This document shows, one piece after another, positions 6,066 through 6,233 of a DNA stretch of 6,233 nt. Both the position numbers and the translations under genes were made by a program. Each line of letters starts with the position of its first letter. Position 1 is the stretch's first letter. The DNA is from a bacterium (GTDB lineage: Bacteria > Bacteroidota > Bacteroidia > Bacteroidales > Muribaculaceae), in the NCBI GenBank assembly GCA_004559845.1, contig SFWW01000110.1, positions 1-6,233 of the forward strand. The letters are read 5' to 3'. The notes beneath the pieces were generated by a model that ran no database searches, was not told the DNA's origin, and worked only from the letters and a program-made list of their open reading frames with translations.

Positions 6066-6233
6066 ATGATGAAGTGCTTTTGCCCGAAATGTGGACGCAA
6101 AATGGAACTTTCTGCCGACGAACTGCGCGCGCAGAAGGGAATGGTGGTGTGCCCGCAATGCCTCACCACTTTTAAAGCACCGCACTTCGACGACGACGAT
6201 GATGAATTGCCACCGCCTATCCCGGTGCGCAAA
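6066..6233 (+). CDS. N-terminus of a zinc-ribbon protein (3' end outside window)
   Basis: The 56 codons present start MMKCFCPKCGRKMEL. The pairs CPKC (residues 6-9) and CPQC (29-32), separated by 19 residues, form a classical zinc-ribbon with four cysteine ligands; C4 is an additional cysteine. After the ribbon comes TTFKAPHF, a run of five Asp (41-45) and a Pro-rich linker ELPPPIPV, which suggests a flexible tether to a domain or membrane span beyond the window. Such N-terminal ribbons are common on bacterial regulatory and membrane proteins, so the ribbon does not identify the function. Two adjacent ATG codons (6066 and 6069) could each be the start. The gene follows the 5424 gene by 33 nt, or by 7 nt if the displaced C-terminus is counted, and is likely in the same operon. 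Confidence 0.8.
   Translation, partial: MMKCFCPKCGRKMELSADELRAQKGMVVCPQCLTTFKAPHFDDDDDELPPPIPVRK

Noticed and set aside
6005..6069. Small ORF at 6019-6069 (MENCETC...) preceded by an AAGGAGG Shine-Dalgarno-like stretch and overlapping the next ATG
   Set aside because: It is only 16 codons. The AAGGAGG is explained by the KKEG codons of the displaced C-terminal frame, and Bacteroidetes genes generally do not rely on such sites.

Overview
The window looks like part of one co-directional gene cluster on the + strand of a Bacteroidetes-type genome, most likely a mid-GC member of the Bacteroidales. The evidence for the host is indirect: genes start without a clear Shine-Dalgarno sequence, one promoter-like site fits the Bacteroidetes TAnnTTTG -7 element, and base composition is about half GC. 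The family assignment within Bacteroidales is inference.

Layout: (1) nt 1-325, the C-terminal end of a multi-pass membrane protein whose start lies left of the window; (2) nt 326-416, a short intergenic region with a candidate promoter (340-367) and a perfect 7-bp inverted repeat (391-406); (3) nt 417-1838, a 473-residue tubulin/FtsZ-superfamily protein; (4) nt 1897-5388, a 1163-residue protein with an unassigned ~580-residue N-terminal half and a C-terminal actin/Hsp70-type ATPase; (5) nt 5424-6032, a signal peptide / transmembrane / coiled-coil protein whose last codons appear to be out of frame; (6) nt 6066-6233, the start of a zinc-ribbon protein that runs off the right edge. Gaps are 91, 58, 35 and 33 nt, so genes 2-5 are probably one operon behind the 340-367 promoter. 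No stretch over 300 nt lacks a gene, and I saw no tRNA, rRNA, CRISPR, transposase or clear intrinsic terminator.

The main biological point is the pairing of a divergent tubulin-like nucleotide-binding protein with a giant actin/Hsp70-like ATPase, flanked by membrane proteins. This suggests a cytoskeleton-like or membrane-remodelling machine. The protein at 5424, with one membrane span and a predicted cytoplasmic coiled coil, is a plausible membrane anchor. This division of labour is inferred from architecture and neighbourhood only.

Two sequence anomalies lie within about 1.2 kb. One is a perfect in-frame 69-bp tandem duplication inside the actin-like domain. The other is an apparent frameshift near the 3' end of the 5424 gene, beside a perfect 8-bp hairpin. 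Either could be real variation or an assembly error, and both should be checked before any protein is modelled from this sequence.
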